A stretch of DNA of 64,000 bases from Paenibacillus monticola (lineage in GTDB: Bacteria > Bacillota > Bacilli > Paenibacillales > Paenibacillaceae). Made by a program: the position numbers and the translations under genes. Positions 33,679-41,763 of this stretch are shown one piece after another (the first letter of the stretch is position 1; every line of letters starts with the position of its first letter). Location of the stretch: the NCBI RefSeq assembly GCF_009664975.1, contig NZ_WJXB01000007.1, forward strand, positions 248,001 through 312,000, given 5' to 3'. The notes under the pieces were generated by a model. The model was given only the letters and a program-made list of their open reading frames with translations. It searched no databases and had not been told where the DNA came from.

Positions 33679-34842
33679 TTAGTGGGTTCCTGTAACATCA
33701 AGCGTCTTGCTGACAGCGTTCTCTATTTGAAAGGTGGAGCTATTCACTTTTTCCATTAGCAACTCATAATACAGATCCTCATTCAATGGCAGGTCGACCC
33801 AATTATCCGTCCACGAGGATAGATACATGGCATTGGAAAGCGTTAAACCATGAATCCCTTCTTCTCCCGGGGCAAGCAACGGCTCGTTGTGCAAGATAGC
33901 GTTAGTGAAGTTCCGCAGAATCCCTTTATGCTGCTGGCCACCCCCACTCTCAACCGGAATTTCGCATTTCCAGCATTCCGGGCTGCCAAAACCTCCCGTG
34001 AATTCAGCATTGAATTGCGGTTCCGGTGTGCGCAAGCGCCAGAAGCTCAGCGTATCGTCCTCGACAACGATTTTTCCGTTATCGCCAGTAATTTCAAAGC
34101 GGTTAGTTCCCGGTGCTTCACCCGTGGTAGTAATAAAAAGCCCCGTCGCTCCATTCTCATACTCTACATAGGCAGTTACATCGTCTTCCACCTCTATATT
34201 GCGGTATTTACCGATATGACAGAAAGCTCTGACACGCTTAGGCATCATCCCAATCGTCCATTGCCACAAATCCAGTTGATGCGGATCTTGATTTAGTAGA
34301 ACGCCGCCACCTTCTCCCGCCCAAGTAGCCCGCCAGCCGCCAGAATTATAATAGCTCTGTGAGCGATACCAATTGGTAATAATCCAGTTCGTTCTGCGAA
34401 TCTCCCCAAGCTCACCGGTTTGGATTAAGTCTCTGAGCTTTTGATAGAGCGGATTTGTGCGCTGATTATACATGATTCCGAATTTAAGGTCAGTTTGTGC
34501 AGCAACATCATTCATTTCCTTTACGGCTTTGGTATACACCCCCGCAGGTTTTTCAATCAGCACATGATACCCATACTGAAATGCTTCAATCGCCAGGGTA
34601 GGATGATCATAATGGGGCGTGGAGATTAACACTGCATCTATTGATTTTGACTCGAATAACTCCGTAGGGGTGGCGTACCGCTGCACACTTTCCGGCAAAT
34701 TCGCCTCTGCCCACTCCAGACGTTCTGTCCGGGTATCACATACGGCCACCAGCTCAGCACCTTTAATCTCACTGAGTAAACTAAGCGCATGGGCGTGACC
34801 CATATTTCCTATTCCGATAATTCCATAACGAACTGTCTCCAT
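33679..34842 (-). CDS. Gfo/Idh/MocA family oxidoreductase
   Basis: 387 residues, first gene of the cluster. NAD-binding RYGIIGIGNMGHAHALSLLS, VLISTPHYDHPTLAIEAF, signature IEKPAGVYTKAVKEMND near residue 97, GGGVLLNQDPHQLDLWQW with the conserved His, and C-terminal substrate domain FITTTGEAPGTNRFEITGDN. NAD-dependent dehydrogenase of a sugar or cyclitol. Divergent from the AraC regulator across 160 bases, which probably activates this cluster. Confidence 0.88.
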   Translation of the reverse strand: METVRYGIIGIGNMGHAHALSLLSEIKGAELVAVCDTRTERLEWAEANLPESVQRYATPTELFESKSIDAVLISTPHYDHPTLAIEAFQYGYHVLIEKPAGVYTKAVKEMNDVAAQTDLKFGIMYNQRTNPLYQKLRDLIQTGELGEIRRTNWIITNWYRSQSYYNSGGWRATWAGEGGGVLLNQDPHQLDLWQWTIGMMPKRVRAFCHIGKYRNIEVEDDVTAYVEYENGATGLFITTTGEAPGTNRFEITGDNGKIVVEDDTLSFWRLRTPEPQFNAEFTGGFGSPECWKCEIPVESGGGQQHKGILRNFTNAILHNEPLLAPGEEGIHGLTLSNAMYLSSWTDNWVDLPLNEDLYYELLMEKVNSSTFQIENAVSKTLDVTGTH

Positions 34843-35003
34843 CTCTCTAACACATCCCTTAAATCAGTTTATGTTATGAGAATATACTTTTTTCTCTGAA
34901 GTGAACATGACCGGGACTAAGGAATATTTGTATATAACTAAGATGTAATAGATAAATGTGCACGTTTATTATAAAATGTAAACACTACCATAGGGGGGAT
35001 TGC

Positions 35004-35831
35004 ATGAATAATCCAGGGAATATCAGCGGCCGCCTACTCCAGAATCTATCGGTTATGGTGACGCATGCCCAGCTCAGTACCAGGTATCCAGGCTGGAATC
35101 GCACAAAAGAAACCCCCTCCTTCAATCGACTCTATTATATAGACCGCGGTGAAGGTAAGGTGATTCTCAATGGTGTCACTTATTATCCAAAGCCTGGGCA
35201 ATTGATGATTATGCCGGCTGGCAGCACGCAAACTACGGAAACTTCTCACGACAATCCATATGCTCGCTATTTCTGTCATTTCGATGCCGACATCGGAGAA
35301 TGGCCTTTATTCCATGCTGCAAATAAGCTATATATCAGCGATGCACCAGACCCAGATGCCGTGCGAGCAATATTTACAGAGATGATCCAGCAGTTTCAGA
35401 ATAACGATATGCTCTCCACCCTTCGTATTCAGGCCTCTTTGCTCAATCTGCTGGCCTTATGTCTCGAATCCGGTGGATATACCGACTTTATGGGAGAATT
35501 CATGCAAACGAGCGACCAGGGGAAGCTGGCTAATGTTCTCCAGTATATTGATCAGCGGCTGAAACAGCCGATGGAGGTCGAGGAATTGGCAGAGCTTGTC
35601 CATCTGCATCCGAATTATTTTATTCCCTATTTCAAGAAGTTTATGGGTGTTCCTCCGATGCATTATGTACAACTAAAGCGTATGGAGCTTGCCAAGAAAC
35701 AGCTCTCTTATTCCGATTTCAGCATCTCCGACATTGCCGAACAAGTAGGTATGGAGCTGGCACATTTCTCAAAATATTTCAAGAAGACCACTGGGGTCTC
35801 TCCTTCAGCTTACCGGAACAGTACGAAATAG
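35004..35831 (+). CDS. AraC-family transcriptional regulator
   Basis: 275 residues from ATG 35004, which has AGGGGG 5 bases upstream; the frame's earlier ATG at 34956 lacks one. N-terminal cupin-like sensor domain (RLYYIDRGEGKVILNGVTYY, MIMPAGSTQTTETSH), then two AraC helix-turn-helix units: MEVEELAELVHLHPNYFIPY and FSISDIAEQVGMELAHFSKY with FKKTTGVSPSAYRN at the end. It is likely to bind a sugar and control the divergent four-gene oxidoreductase cluster. Confidence 0.9.
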   Translation: MNNPGNISGRLLQNLSVMVTHAQLSTRYPGWNRTKETPSFNRLYYIDRGEGKVILNGVTYYPKPGQLMIMPAGSTQTTETSHDNPYARYFCHFDADIGEWPLFHAANKLYISDAPDPDAVRAIFTEMIQQFQNNDMLSTLRIQASLLNLLALCLESGGYTDFMGEFMQTSDQGKLANVLQYIDQRLKQPMEVEELAELVHLHPNYFIPYFKKFMGVPPMHYVQLKRMELAKKQLSYSDFSISDIAEQVGMELAHFSKYFKKTTGVSPSAYRNSTK

Positions 35832-35839
35832 TAGAAAAG

Positions 35840-35888
35840 AAGGCAGCATCACAGCACGAAAGGACTGTGCGGTCATGCTGCCTTTTTT
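35840..35888. terminator. Terminator between AraC regulator and hydrolase genes
   Basis: AAGGCAGCAT pairs with ATGCTGCCTT, extended inside with AC/GT and GCAC/GTGC across single mismatches. It is followed by TTTTTT. Works chiefly for the + strand regulator gene. Confidence 0.88.
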
Positions 35889-35908
35889 AAAAGATGGAAA
35901 TTTGTTGC

Positions 35909-37000
35909 TTAGATCCGTATTTCCTTATCTTCGCTTTGAATCGTGATTGAAGATAAATCCCCGTCAACAAAAGCTAGAACATAACCTTTGATTCGATTCG
36001 ATGCGGCCCTGGAGCCTGCTAATTTGCGAACCCATTTATAGGGCTTCAGAATAAACGGGAAATCGGTAAAAGTAAAGTGTGTCGCATCAGCAATTTGTAT
36101 CCAGCGATACTCTGAATCAGAGTTCTCCAACAACGTTTGAATTCGCATACCGTAATCTTTTCCTAAGGCTTGACCAGGACTGTTAATATTGCTTTCTTTA
36201 AGCCAGCTGGCATCAAATTGTTGTGACTGGCTAAGGTGAAGTTGTGGAACAGCAAGTCCATGCTCCAAGGCTGGCGACAGCAGCGTACCATCCAGATTGA
36301 TATATTTGTGCACATGAAGCTCGGGATGATTCACAGCATAATTCAGTATGACCCCTGCACCTAAAGAGTGTGCCATAAGGATGACCGTCTTGCCCTCCCA
36401 GGTTAGTCCATATTCCTGTTGTACATTTGCAAGCACATCATCAAGCTCCATAGCTACCTTGGGGGCGACAACATTATTAAGCTGCTCCAGAAAAGCAGGC
36501 ATTTCTGCCATCATCTTTGGCTGCACCAATCCGTTTCTTTCATAATCAATAGTATAGCTTAGCCGAATTATAGTGTACCCCGATCGAATAAGCATTTGAT
36601 GCAAAAGCGTGTTCTCCTCAGCAAGTCCCCCTGCTCCATGCATATATATCAAAATTTTGTTTGTGTCGATAGATATGGGTTCGTTCGGTTGTTCATATCC
36701 GGTCTTAATGTTAAGCAGCGGTTTTAGCATAAAGCGCGGCAGCGGCAATAATTTATGGATAGCTTCCAAGTTCTCCAAATAAGCCAGCGACGTTCCCTTG
36801 ATCTCCTTGTTAGGGTTCTCGAAGCTGATATCGGCCCGGGTGAAAAATTCCTTATGCTCCAGCACCAAGCGTTGATTACATATCTTGTTACCGGAACTTG
36901 TGGTCAATCTATTCTCAAACAATATAATAGGAATAATTTTCCATATAAAGGTAATGATTAAAATAAAACCTAAAATGATAACACCGATGATTGTAGTCAT
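35909..37000 (-). CDS. Membrane-anchored alpha/beta hydrolase (PAF acetylhydrolase-like)
   Basis: 363 residues. One N-terminal membrane helix (IIGVIILGFILIITFIWKII). Hydrolase core: oxyanion-hole ILIYMHGAGGLAEENTLLHQ near residue 115, nucleophile elbow VILMAHSLGAGVILNYAV (Ser about 212), acid KYINLDGTLLSP, and catalytic His in IADATHFTFTDFPF. The latter resembles the HFxFTDF end of PAF-AH-like esterases. An esterase or lipase at the membrane surface is expected. It follows its regulator directly: TAA of the regulator abuts ATG (TAAATG) with GGAAGGAG inside the preceding gene. Confidence 0.85.
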   Translation of the reverse strand: MTTIIGVIILGFILIITFIWKIIPIILFENRLTTSSGNKICNQRLVLEHKEFFTRADISFENPNKEIKGTSLAYLENLEAIHKLLPLPRFMLKPLLNIKTGYEQPNEPISIDTNKILIYMHGAGGLAEENTLLHQMLIRSGYTIIRLSYTIDYERNGLVQPKMMAEMPAFLEQLNNVVAPKVAMELDDVLANVQQEYGLTWEGKTVILMAHSLGAGVILNYAVNHPELHVHKYINLDGTLLSPALEHGLAVPQLHLSQSQQFDASWLKESNINSPGQALGKDYGMRIQTLLENSDSEYRWIQIADATHFTFTDFPFILKPYKWVRKLAGSRAASNRIKGYVLAFVDGDLSSITIQSEDKEIRI

Positions 37001-37537
37001 TTAATTCTCCTTCCTTCCCGGAACTAAAAAAGTTGTTAGCTCATATGGGGTTCCACTATTATCTTGTCCCTCTTGTCCATTCAGCAGGTATGTTGCTGTC
37101 AGATTCCTTACATCATTAACGAACATCGAGTACTGTTCATCGGACAGGGTAAGTGAAACCGCATTAAACTTTGCTTTCTTAAGTTGCTCAACCTCATTCT
37201 GTTTATAGGATTCAAGGGTACCTAGAACATATTGAAAAAATACGGCGTACGCCCCTTTTTTGTAATGATCCAAATCCGCATGCTCCGGCATGGTCATTTG
37301 ACTTAATGAAAAGTGAATACTGTAGGTGATTTCGACTGTTCCCCTTGTCTTACGCTCATTGACTCGTGTGATCAGACTTGACTGTTCCAGCCTTTTAATA
37401 GCTCGATATAAGCTTGCTTGCGAGATATGCGGCAATTGTATCTTCAGTTGGTCAACCGTCGCATCGCCCTTCGAAAGGGCAGCAGCAACAGCAAAACGGT
37501 GGGGATGCAGAATAATATCAATATCCATAGAGTCCAA
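37001..37537 (-). CDS. Winged-helix transcriptional regulator (ArsR/PadR-like)
   Basis: 178 residues. The N-terminal winged helix reads PHRFAVAAALSKGDATVDQL, then ISQASLYRAIKRLEQSSLIT and RGTVEITYSIHF as the wing. The rest is a helical region that may dimerise or bind a ligand (HYKKGAYAVFFQYVLGTLES). TTG 37537 is the start, with AGAGGTG 7 bases upstream; no alternative is as well placed. It heads a two-gene operon with the hydrolase. A perfect 24-bp palindrome overlaps its promoter, so autorepression is likely. Confidence 0.85.
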   Translation of the reverse strand: MDSMDIDIILHPHRFAVAAALSKGDATVDQLKIQLPHISQASLYRAIKRLEQSSLITRVNERKTRGTVEITYSIHFSLSQMTMPEHADLDHYKKGAYAVFFQYVLGTLESYKQNEVEQLKKAKFNAVSLTLSDEQYSMFVNDVRNLTATYLLNGQEGQDNSGTPYELTTFLVPGRKEN

Positions 37538-37553
37538 TTGTATTCACCTCTTC

Positions 37554-37598
37554 ATTATTATCAATATTGATAATAATACATCTACCGGAATATCACAA
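37554..37598 (-). promoter_or_regulatory. Promoter and palindromic operator of the regulator/hydrolase operon
   Basis: 37554-37577 is a perfect 24-bp palindrome with half-site ATTATTATCAAT. On the minus strand a promoter fits with -35 TTGTGA (37598-37593), a 17-bp spacer, and -10 TATTAT (37575-37570) lying inside the palindrome. A bound dimer would block RNA polymerase, a layout expected for autorepression by the adjacent winged-helix protein. Confidence 0.8.
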
Positions 37599-37617
37599 GG
37601 GTTATTTCCCTCTGCAC

Positions 37618-37652
37618 AACAAAAAGACTACGCAGAATTTCCACGCAGTCTT
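37618..37652 (-). terminator. Intrinsic terminator of uxaC
   Basis: On the minus strand AAGACTGCG pairs with CGTAGTCTT with one G-A mismatch and an 11-base loop, then TTTTTG. It is 18 bases after the uxaC stop. Confidence 0.8.
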
Positions 37653-37670
37653 GTGTGAATGAAGATAAAT

Positions 37671-39077
37671 TTATTTTATCCCGAAATACGCATCAGCATT
37701 GTTATAACAAATATTTTCAATCGTGCGCCCAACGTAGGCATAGTCGCGAGGCAAATCTCCCTCTTCCATCCATGTACCGAACAAGTTACAGAGAATCCGG
37801 CGGAAGTATTCATGTCTCGTAAAGGAAAGAAAACTTCTGGAATCCGTCAGCATCCCGACAAAAGTGCTGATCAGGCCGATGCTGGACAAGGCCTTGAGTT
37901 GCTGCAGCATGCCATCCTTCTGATCATGGAACCACCAGCCTGAGCCGAGCTGTACTTTTCCTTTGATGCCCACTCCCTGAAAGTTTCCGATCGTCGTAGC
38001 TATCATTTCATACTGTGATGGATTTAAAGTATATACAATAGTCTTGGGTAATTGTCCGCTTCCATCCAGTTCACTTAGCAATGCATTAAGCTGACGCGCC
38101 ATATTGAAATCCAGAATGGAATCATATCCGCTGTCTTTACCTGATACCGCAAACATCCGTGAGTTATTGTTGCGAATGGCTCCGATATGTAGCTGCATGC
38201 TCCAGCCGTAACTGTGATATAAGTGACCCAGCTGAATCAAGGTGAAGCTCTGGAACTTTATTACCTCTTCTTCAGAGACTGCTTCTCCTTGCTGGACACG
38301 ATTAAATATACCAGCCACTTCATTCTCATCCGTCGAGATAAAGAGCAACTCACCAAAACCATGGTCTGATAAACGGCAGCCGTGTGTATGGAAATAATCA
38401 ACTCTCGCTGCTATAGCATTAATGAACTGTATATAATCTGTTACCTGAGTTCCACTCACTTCACCTAATAGACTGACATATTCATTGAACTGTCCGTGCC
38501 GAATATCCAGCAGACGATCCGGTCTGAACGTTGGTGCCACCGTCGTCTGTATGCGATCATCCTTGGCAATAGCACTATGGTGCTCTAGGGAATCCGTTGG
38601 ATCATCGGTTGTACATACGACCTGCACGTTGAACTGTTTCAGAATACCGTTCGTGCGCAGCCCCTCTCCTTGCAACTGCTCGTTACAGCGTTCCCATATG
38701 CTCTCGGCAGTCTCAGCGTTCAGTAACTCATTAATCCCGAAGTAACGTACTAGCTCCAGATGTGTCCAATGAAAAAGCGGATTACCGAGCATATCCGGCA
38801 CGGAGCGCGCCCAGGTCATAAATTTATCTTTATCAGAGGCATCACCGGTAATGAGCCTCTCCTCCACACCAAGCCAGCGCAGCGCTCGCCACTTGTAGTG
38901 ATCTCCGGACAATGCGAGATCTGAAATGTTAAGAAACTGCTTGTTGACAGCGATTTCGGCCGGGTTCAAATGACTATGGAAATCGTATATTGGCATTTCC
39001 TTCGCATAGTCATGATACAGAATTTGCGCACTTTTACTTGTTAACAACCAGTTTTCATGAATGAAAGACGATGTCAT
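37671..39077 (-). CDS. uxaC: Glucuronate (uronate) isomerase UxaC
   Basis: 468 residues, full family length. Metal-site motif PIYDFHSHLNPAEIA near residue 30, VCTTDDPTDSLEHH near residue 160, APTFRPDRLLDI, LHIGAIRNNNSRMF near residue 295, LGSGWWFHDQKDGM near residue 375 and GMLTDSRSFLSFTRHEYFRR near 405 are all UxaC hallmarks. It converts D-glucuronate to D-fructuronate and D-galacturonate to D-tagaturonate in the cytoplasm, the entry step of hexuronate use. GGAGGAACC precedes the ATG. Divergent from the GntR regulator over a large palindrome. Confidence 0.95.
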   Translation of the reverse strand: MTSSFIHENWLLTSKSAQILYHDYAKEMPIYDFHSHLNPAEIAVNKQFLNISDLALSGDHYKWRALRWLGVEERLITGDASDKDKFMTWARSVPDMLGNPLFHWTHLELVRYFGINELLNAETAESIWERCNEQLQGEGLRTNGILKQFNVQVVCTTDDPTDSLEHHSAIAKDDRIQTTVAPTFRPDRLLDIRHGQFNEYVSLLGEVSGTQVTDYIQFINAIAARVDYFHTHGCRLSDHGFGELLFISTDENEVAGIFNRVQQGEAVSEEEVIKFQSFTLIQLGHLYHSYGWSMQLHIGAIRNNNSRMFAVSGKDSGYDSILDFNMARQLNALLSELDGSGQLPKTIVYTLNPSQYEMIATTIGNFQGVGIKGKVQLGSGWWFHDQKDGMLQQLKALSSIGLISTFVGMLTDSRSFLSFTRHEYFRRILCNLFGTWMEEGDLPRDYAYVGRTIENICYNNADAYFGIK

Positions 39078-39116
39078 GAATGGTTCCTCCAGTGGCTCAT
39101 TATTTGAATGCTTATT

Positions 39117-39160
39117 AGCACTACCATACTACCACACTTGTATGGTAGTATGGTAGTGCT
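39117..39160. promoter_or_regulatory. Large palindromic operator between uxaC and the GntR gene
   Basis: Two perfect 18-base arms, AGCACTACCATACTACCA at 39117-39134 and its complement at 39143-39160, surround CACTTGTA. Each arm holds two CTACCA (or TGGTAG) units, so the region offers up to four half-sites. It lies between divergent promoters of uxaC and the GntR gene, the usual place for a FadR-subfamily GntR operator. The absence of a T-run next to it and its location argue against a terminator. Confidence 0.8.
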
Positions 39161-39190
39161 TCTTTAACTACTATTCAGGAGGTCTACCTT

Positions 39191-39868
39191 GTGGATTTGA
39201 ATCTCACAACTCAATCTGTATCAACCCGCGATGCAGTGTACCGTGTACTGAAGAATCAGATTCTTCTATTGGAGATTCCTCCCGGTACAAGCCTTTCGGA
39301 AAAAGAAATTTCTCTTAAATTCAACGTCAGCCGTACACCGGTTAGAGAGAGCTTCGCTCGCCTAGCTCATGAAGGACTGCTGGAAATCTACCCACAGCGT
39401 GGAACCGTCGTCTCGCTAATTGATTCTGAGCTGGTGGAAGAAGCGCAATTCATGCGCGAGCATTTGGAAAGAGCGGTTATCAGTCTAGCCTGCAACAGCT
39501 TCCCAGAGAGCAACCTCCGTTCATTAAAGATCAATCTGGCGAAGCAAAAGCTCGGTATTGAAGAACAGGATTATAAGTCGATGTTTCAGCTCGATGAGGA
39601 TTTCCACCATATTATTTTTGAAGGCTGCGCGAAGAAGAACACGTGGGATGTTGTGCAGCAAATTAAAGTACATCTGAACCGCAGCCGTATGCTGCGATTA
39701 GCTGCGGATCATGATTGGGAGCATTTATACAATCAACATCTTCATATGTACGAGGCCATTCAAGCACATGATGCTGCACGGAGTGATCTACTAATGAAAA
39801 AGCATATGGAACTGACCCTTTCTGACCAAGATATGCTGAAGCAAAAATTCCCCACTTATTACAAATAA
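39191..39868 (+). CDS. GntR-family regulator (FadR/UxuR subfamily) of hexuronate genes
   Basis: 225 residues. N-terminal winged helix [61 protein letters not shown]-terminal FCD-type helical effector domain with the metal-binding pattern in [15 protein letters not shown], and [16 protein letters not shown]. Uses GTG 39191 with CAGGAGG 8 bases upstream. Placement next to uxaC and upstream of an UxuB-like reductase suggests it senses a hexuronate intermediate and acts at the 39117-39160 palindrome. Confidence 0.9.
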   Translation: MDLNLTTQSVSTRDAVYRVLKNQILLLEIPPGTSLSEKEISLKFNVSRTPVRESFARLAHEGLLEIYPQRGTVVSLIDSELVEEAQFMREHLERAVISLACNSFPESNLRSLKINLAKQKLGIEEQDYKSMFQLDEDFHHIIFEGCAKKNTWDVVQQIKVHLNRSRMLRLAADHDWEHLYNQHLHMYEAIQAHDAARSDLLMKKHMELTLSDQDMLKQKFPTYYK

Positions 39869-39893
39869 ATCACGAGGAAGGGAGCGATATTCA

Positions 39894-40748
39894 ATGGCTG
39901 AGCTAGCTTTACTTCCTGCTCTTGCAGGTAAAGTCGCTGTCATCACAGGCGGGGCCGGTTTATTGTGCCGGGCAATGGCAATAGAGCTAGGACGTCAGGG
40001 AACTAAAGTCGTTATTCTTAATCGTACACTGGAAAAAGGCAATCAGGTTGCCGACGAGATTACAGTTGCCGGGGGGCAGGCAGTCTCCTTAGCTTGTGAC
40101 GTTACAGATAAAGATAGTGTGCTTAGCGCTGCTGAGAAAGTCCTGAGCCACTTTGGACCCTGCGATCTCTTAATTAACGGAGCCGGGGGAAATGATCCTT
40201 CAGCCAATACAACGAACGAGACTTTCAAGGCTGAGGACTTGGATAACCCGGATATCCACTCCTTCTTCGATCTCAGTGTTCCTGGATTTCGCCAGGTGTT
40301 GGACCTGAATCTGATTGGCACATTGATCCCTACCCAGGTGTTTGCCAGACAAATGCTGGGACGCATGGGTACCTCTGTGATCAATATTTCCTCCATGAGT
40401 GCAGTCTCGCCGCTGACTAAAGTCCCTGCATACAGCGCCGCGAAAGCAGGTGTAAATAACTTTACACAGTGGTTGGCTGTCCATCTGGCAGAAGCCGATA
40501 TTCGTGTAAACGCAATTGCCCCTGGATTTTTTCTGACCAAACAAAATGAGAAACTATTGATTCGTGAAGATGGTGAACTGTCGGACCGCTCCCACAAAAT
40601 TATTTCACAAACCCCAATGCACCGCTTCGGTAAGCCTGAAGATCTGCTCGGCACCTTGCTCTGGTTGGCGGACGAGAGTATGTCCAGCTTCGTTACAGGG
40701 ATCACGATTCCGGTCGATGGCGGGTTTATGGCCTATTCGGGGGTTTGA
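39894..40748 (+). CDS. uxuB: SDR-type fructuronate reductase (UxuB/YjmF-like D-mannonate oxidoreductase)
   Basis: 284 residues, classical [23 protein letters not shown] cofactor site, [20 protein letters not shown], catalytic Ser in [13 protein letters not shown], Tyr-x3-Lys in [11 protein letters not shown] near residue 185, and a late [19 protein letters not shown]. The long insertion after NGAGG and this C-terminus match the mannonate oxidoreductase SDRs of Bacilli (YjmF type), which reduce D-fructuronate to D-mannonate. It follows the GntR gene by 25 bases with AAGGGAG upstream, so they share a transcript. UxuA is not in the window. Confidence 0.85.
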   Translation: MAELALLPALAGKVAVITGGAGLLCRAMAIELGRQGTKVVILNRTLEKGNQVADEITVAGGQAVSLACDVTDKDSVLSAAEKVLSHFGPCDLLINGAGGNDPSANTTNETFKAEDLDNPDIHSFFDLSVPGFRQVLDLNLIGTLIPTQVFARQMLGRMGTSVINISSMSAVSPLTKVPAYSAAKAGVNNFTQWLAVHLAEADIRVNAIAPGFFLTKQNEKLLIREDGELSDRSHKIISQTPMHRFGKPEDLLGTLLWLADESMSSFVTGITIPVDGGFMAYSGV

Positions 40749-40758
40749 CACAATATTC

Positions 40759-41652
40759 CTAGTTACTTAATCTTTGCTGCAGCATCGCTGTTAGCTCCTC
40801 GGCGTTCTCCCATACTAGTGGACGGATATCACCTGTCTGCACTTTCAGCTTATCTGCATCGCAGCTTCTTACGGTCCAGATTACCGGAATGTCCCTGCCA
40901 AGCGCATAACCCGCTGCAAAATATACCTCAGGTTCCTGACCTGTTAAATCAGCAATCACCAGTTTACTTGCAGAGACAAGCTCTAAGGAGGACAGTTTAA
41001 CGCTATCTATGTTCCGCAGATTTAACAGCTGGGGAACGTAGCCGTACTGTTCGATCTTTGGCAACACTTTGTCCAGCCATTCCCCACCCATAGCTTCTTC
41101 ATCTGAGATTAGGACACAACAAGGCTTCAGCTTTCTCCCCCCTGCGCTAAGCGCAGCTTCGCTCCATCCTTTTGTGGTAAGCCTAAAGGTCATGCCCTCT
41201 CTGATCATAAACTGTTCTGTCGCTAGCTTATCGATAATAAATACAAGCTCCTGCAGATTGGGTGAATACGTCAAGTTATAGCTGCGCGACAGCGGCTGAA
41301 TGACCACAGGTTCTTCGGCAGCATCAGAATGCCGGTACAAATATTGTAATAACCGGTTTCCCTTCTCTTCAATGGTCACCGGAATCTTAGGCGAATTAGC
41401 AATGGTACTCATATCATCGATCGATAGAGCAACCAAGTCATCACAATCGGTCCGTTCCCGGATATAGGCCGATACTACAGGAAATATATGGCGTTTCTCT
41501 TGATAGGATAATGAATTAATAGGTTCGTAGCTTTCGCTTAAGAGACTATAGAATCCATCTGGTGAACAGGCACAACTCATATATTTATCGTAATCCCCTG
41601 CGGACTCGATGGGCACGATTTCATCACAGAACAAACAATGTTTTTTTACCAT
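40759..41652 (-). CDS. Zinc-ribbon protein with C-terminal nucleoside-deoxyribosyltransferase-like domain
   Basis: 297 residues of unknown function. N-terminus HCLFCDEIV plus YMSCACSPDG gives four cysteines of a zinc ribbon (about residues 6-30). Residues 100-175 look like a winged helix (LVFIIDKLATEQFMIREGMT, FRLTTKGWSEA). The last 120 residues fit the deoxyribosyltransferase/TIR-like Rossmann fold: CCVLISDEEAMGGEWLDKVL, then LVSASKLVIADLTGQEPEVY, FAAGYALGRDIPVIWTVR. Proteins with this fold cleave N-glycosidic bonds of nucleotides or bind them. GAGGTG stands 11 bases before the ATG. No neighbour explains its role. Confidence 0.7.
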   Translation of the reverse strand: MVKKHCLFCDEIVPIESAGDYDKYMSCACSPDGFYSLLSESYEPINSLSYQEKRHIFPVVSAYIRERTDCDDLVALSIDDMSTIANSPKIPVTIEEKGNRLLQYLYRHSDAAEEPVVIQPLSRSYNLTYSPNLQELVFIIDKLATEQFMIREGMTFRLTTKGWSEAALSAGGRKLKPCCVLISDEEAMGGEWLDKVLPKIEQYGYVPQLLNLRNIDSVKLSSLELVSASKLVIADLTGQEPEVYFAAGYALGRDIPVIWTVRSCDADKLKVQTGDIRPLVWENAEELTAMLQQRLSN

Positions 41653-41763
41653 AATCGTTTATCACCTCTACGCTTTTTATTTACATGTTCTCTACACTAC
41701 CAAATTTTATCTAAAAAGTAGATGAGTAGATATTTCCAGCAAGGTGAATATTTGATCTATTGT

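Noticed and set aside
39117-39160. Terminator between uxaC and the GntR gene
   Set aside because: The stem is very strong, but it lies between divergent starts, with no T-run and no gene ending there; an operator explains it better.
40043-40705. 220-residue minus-strand frame
   Set aside because: Antisense to the UxuB-like SDR, whose catalytic motifs are intact on the + strand.
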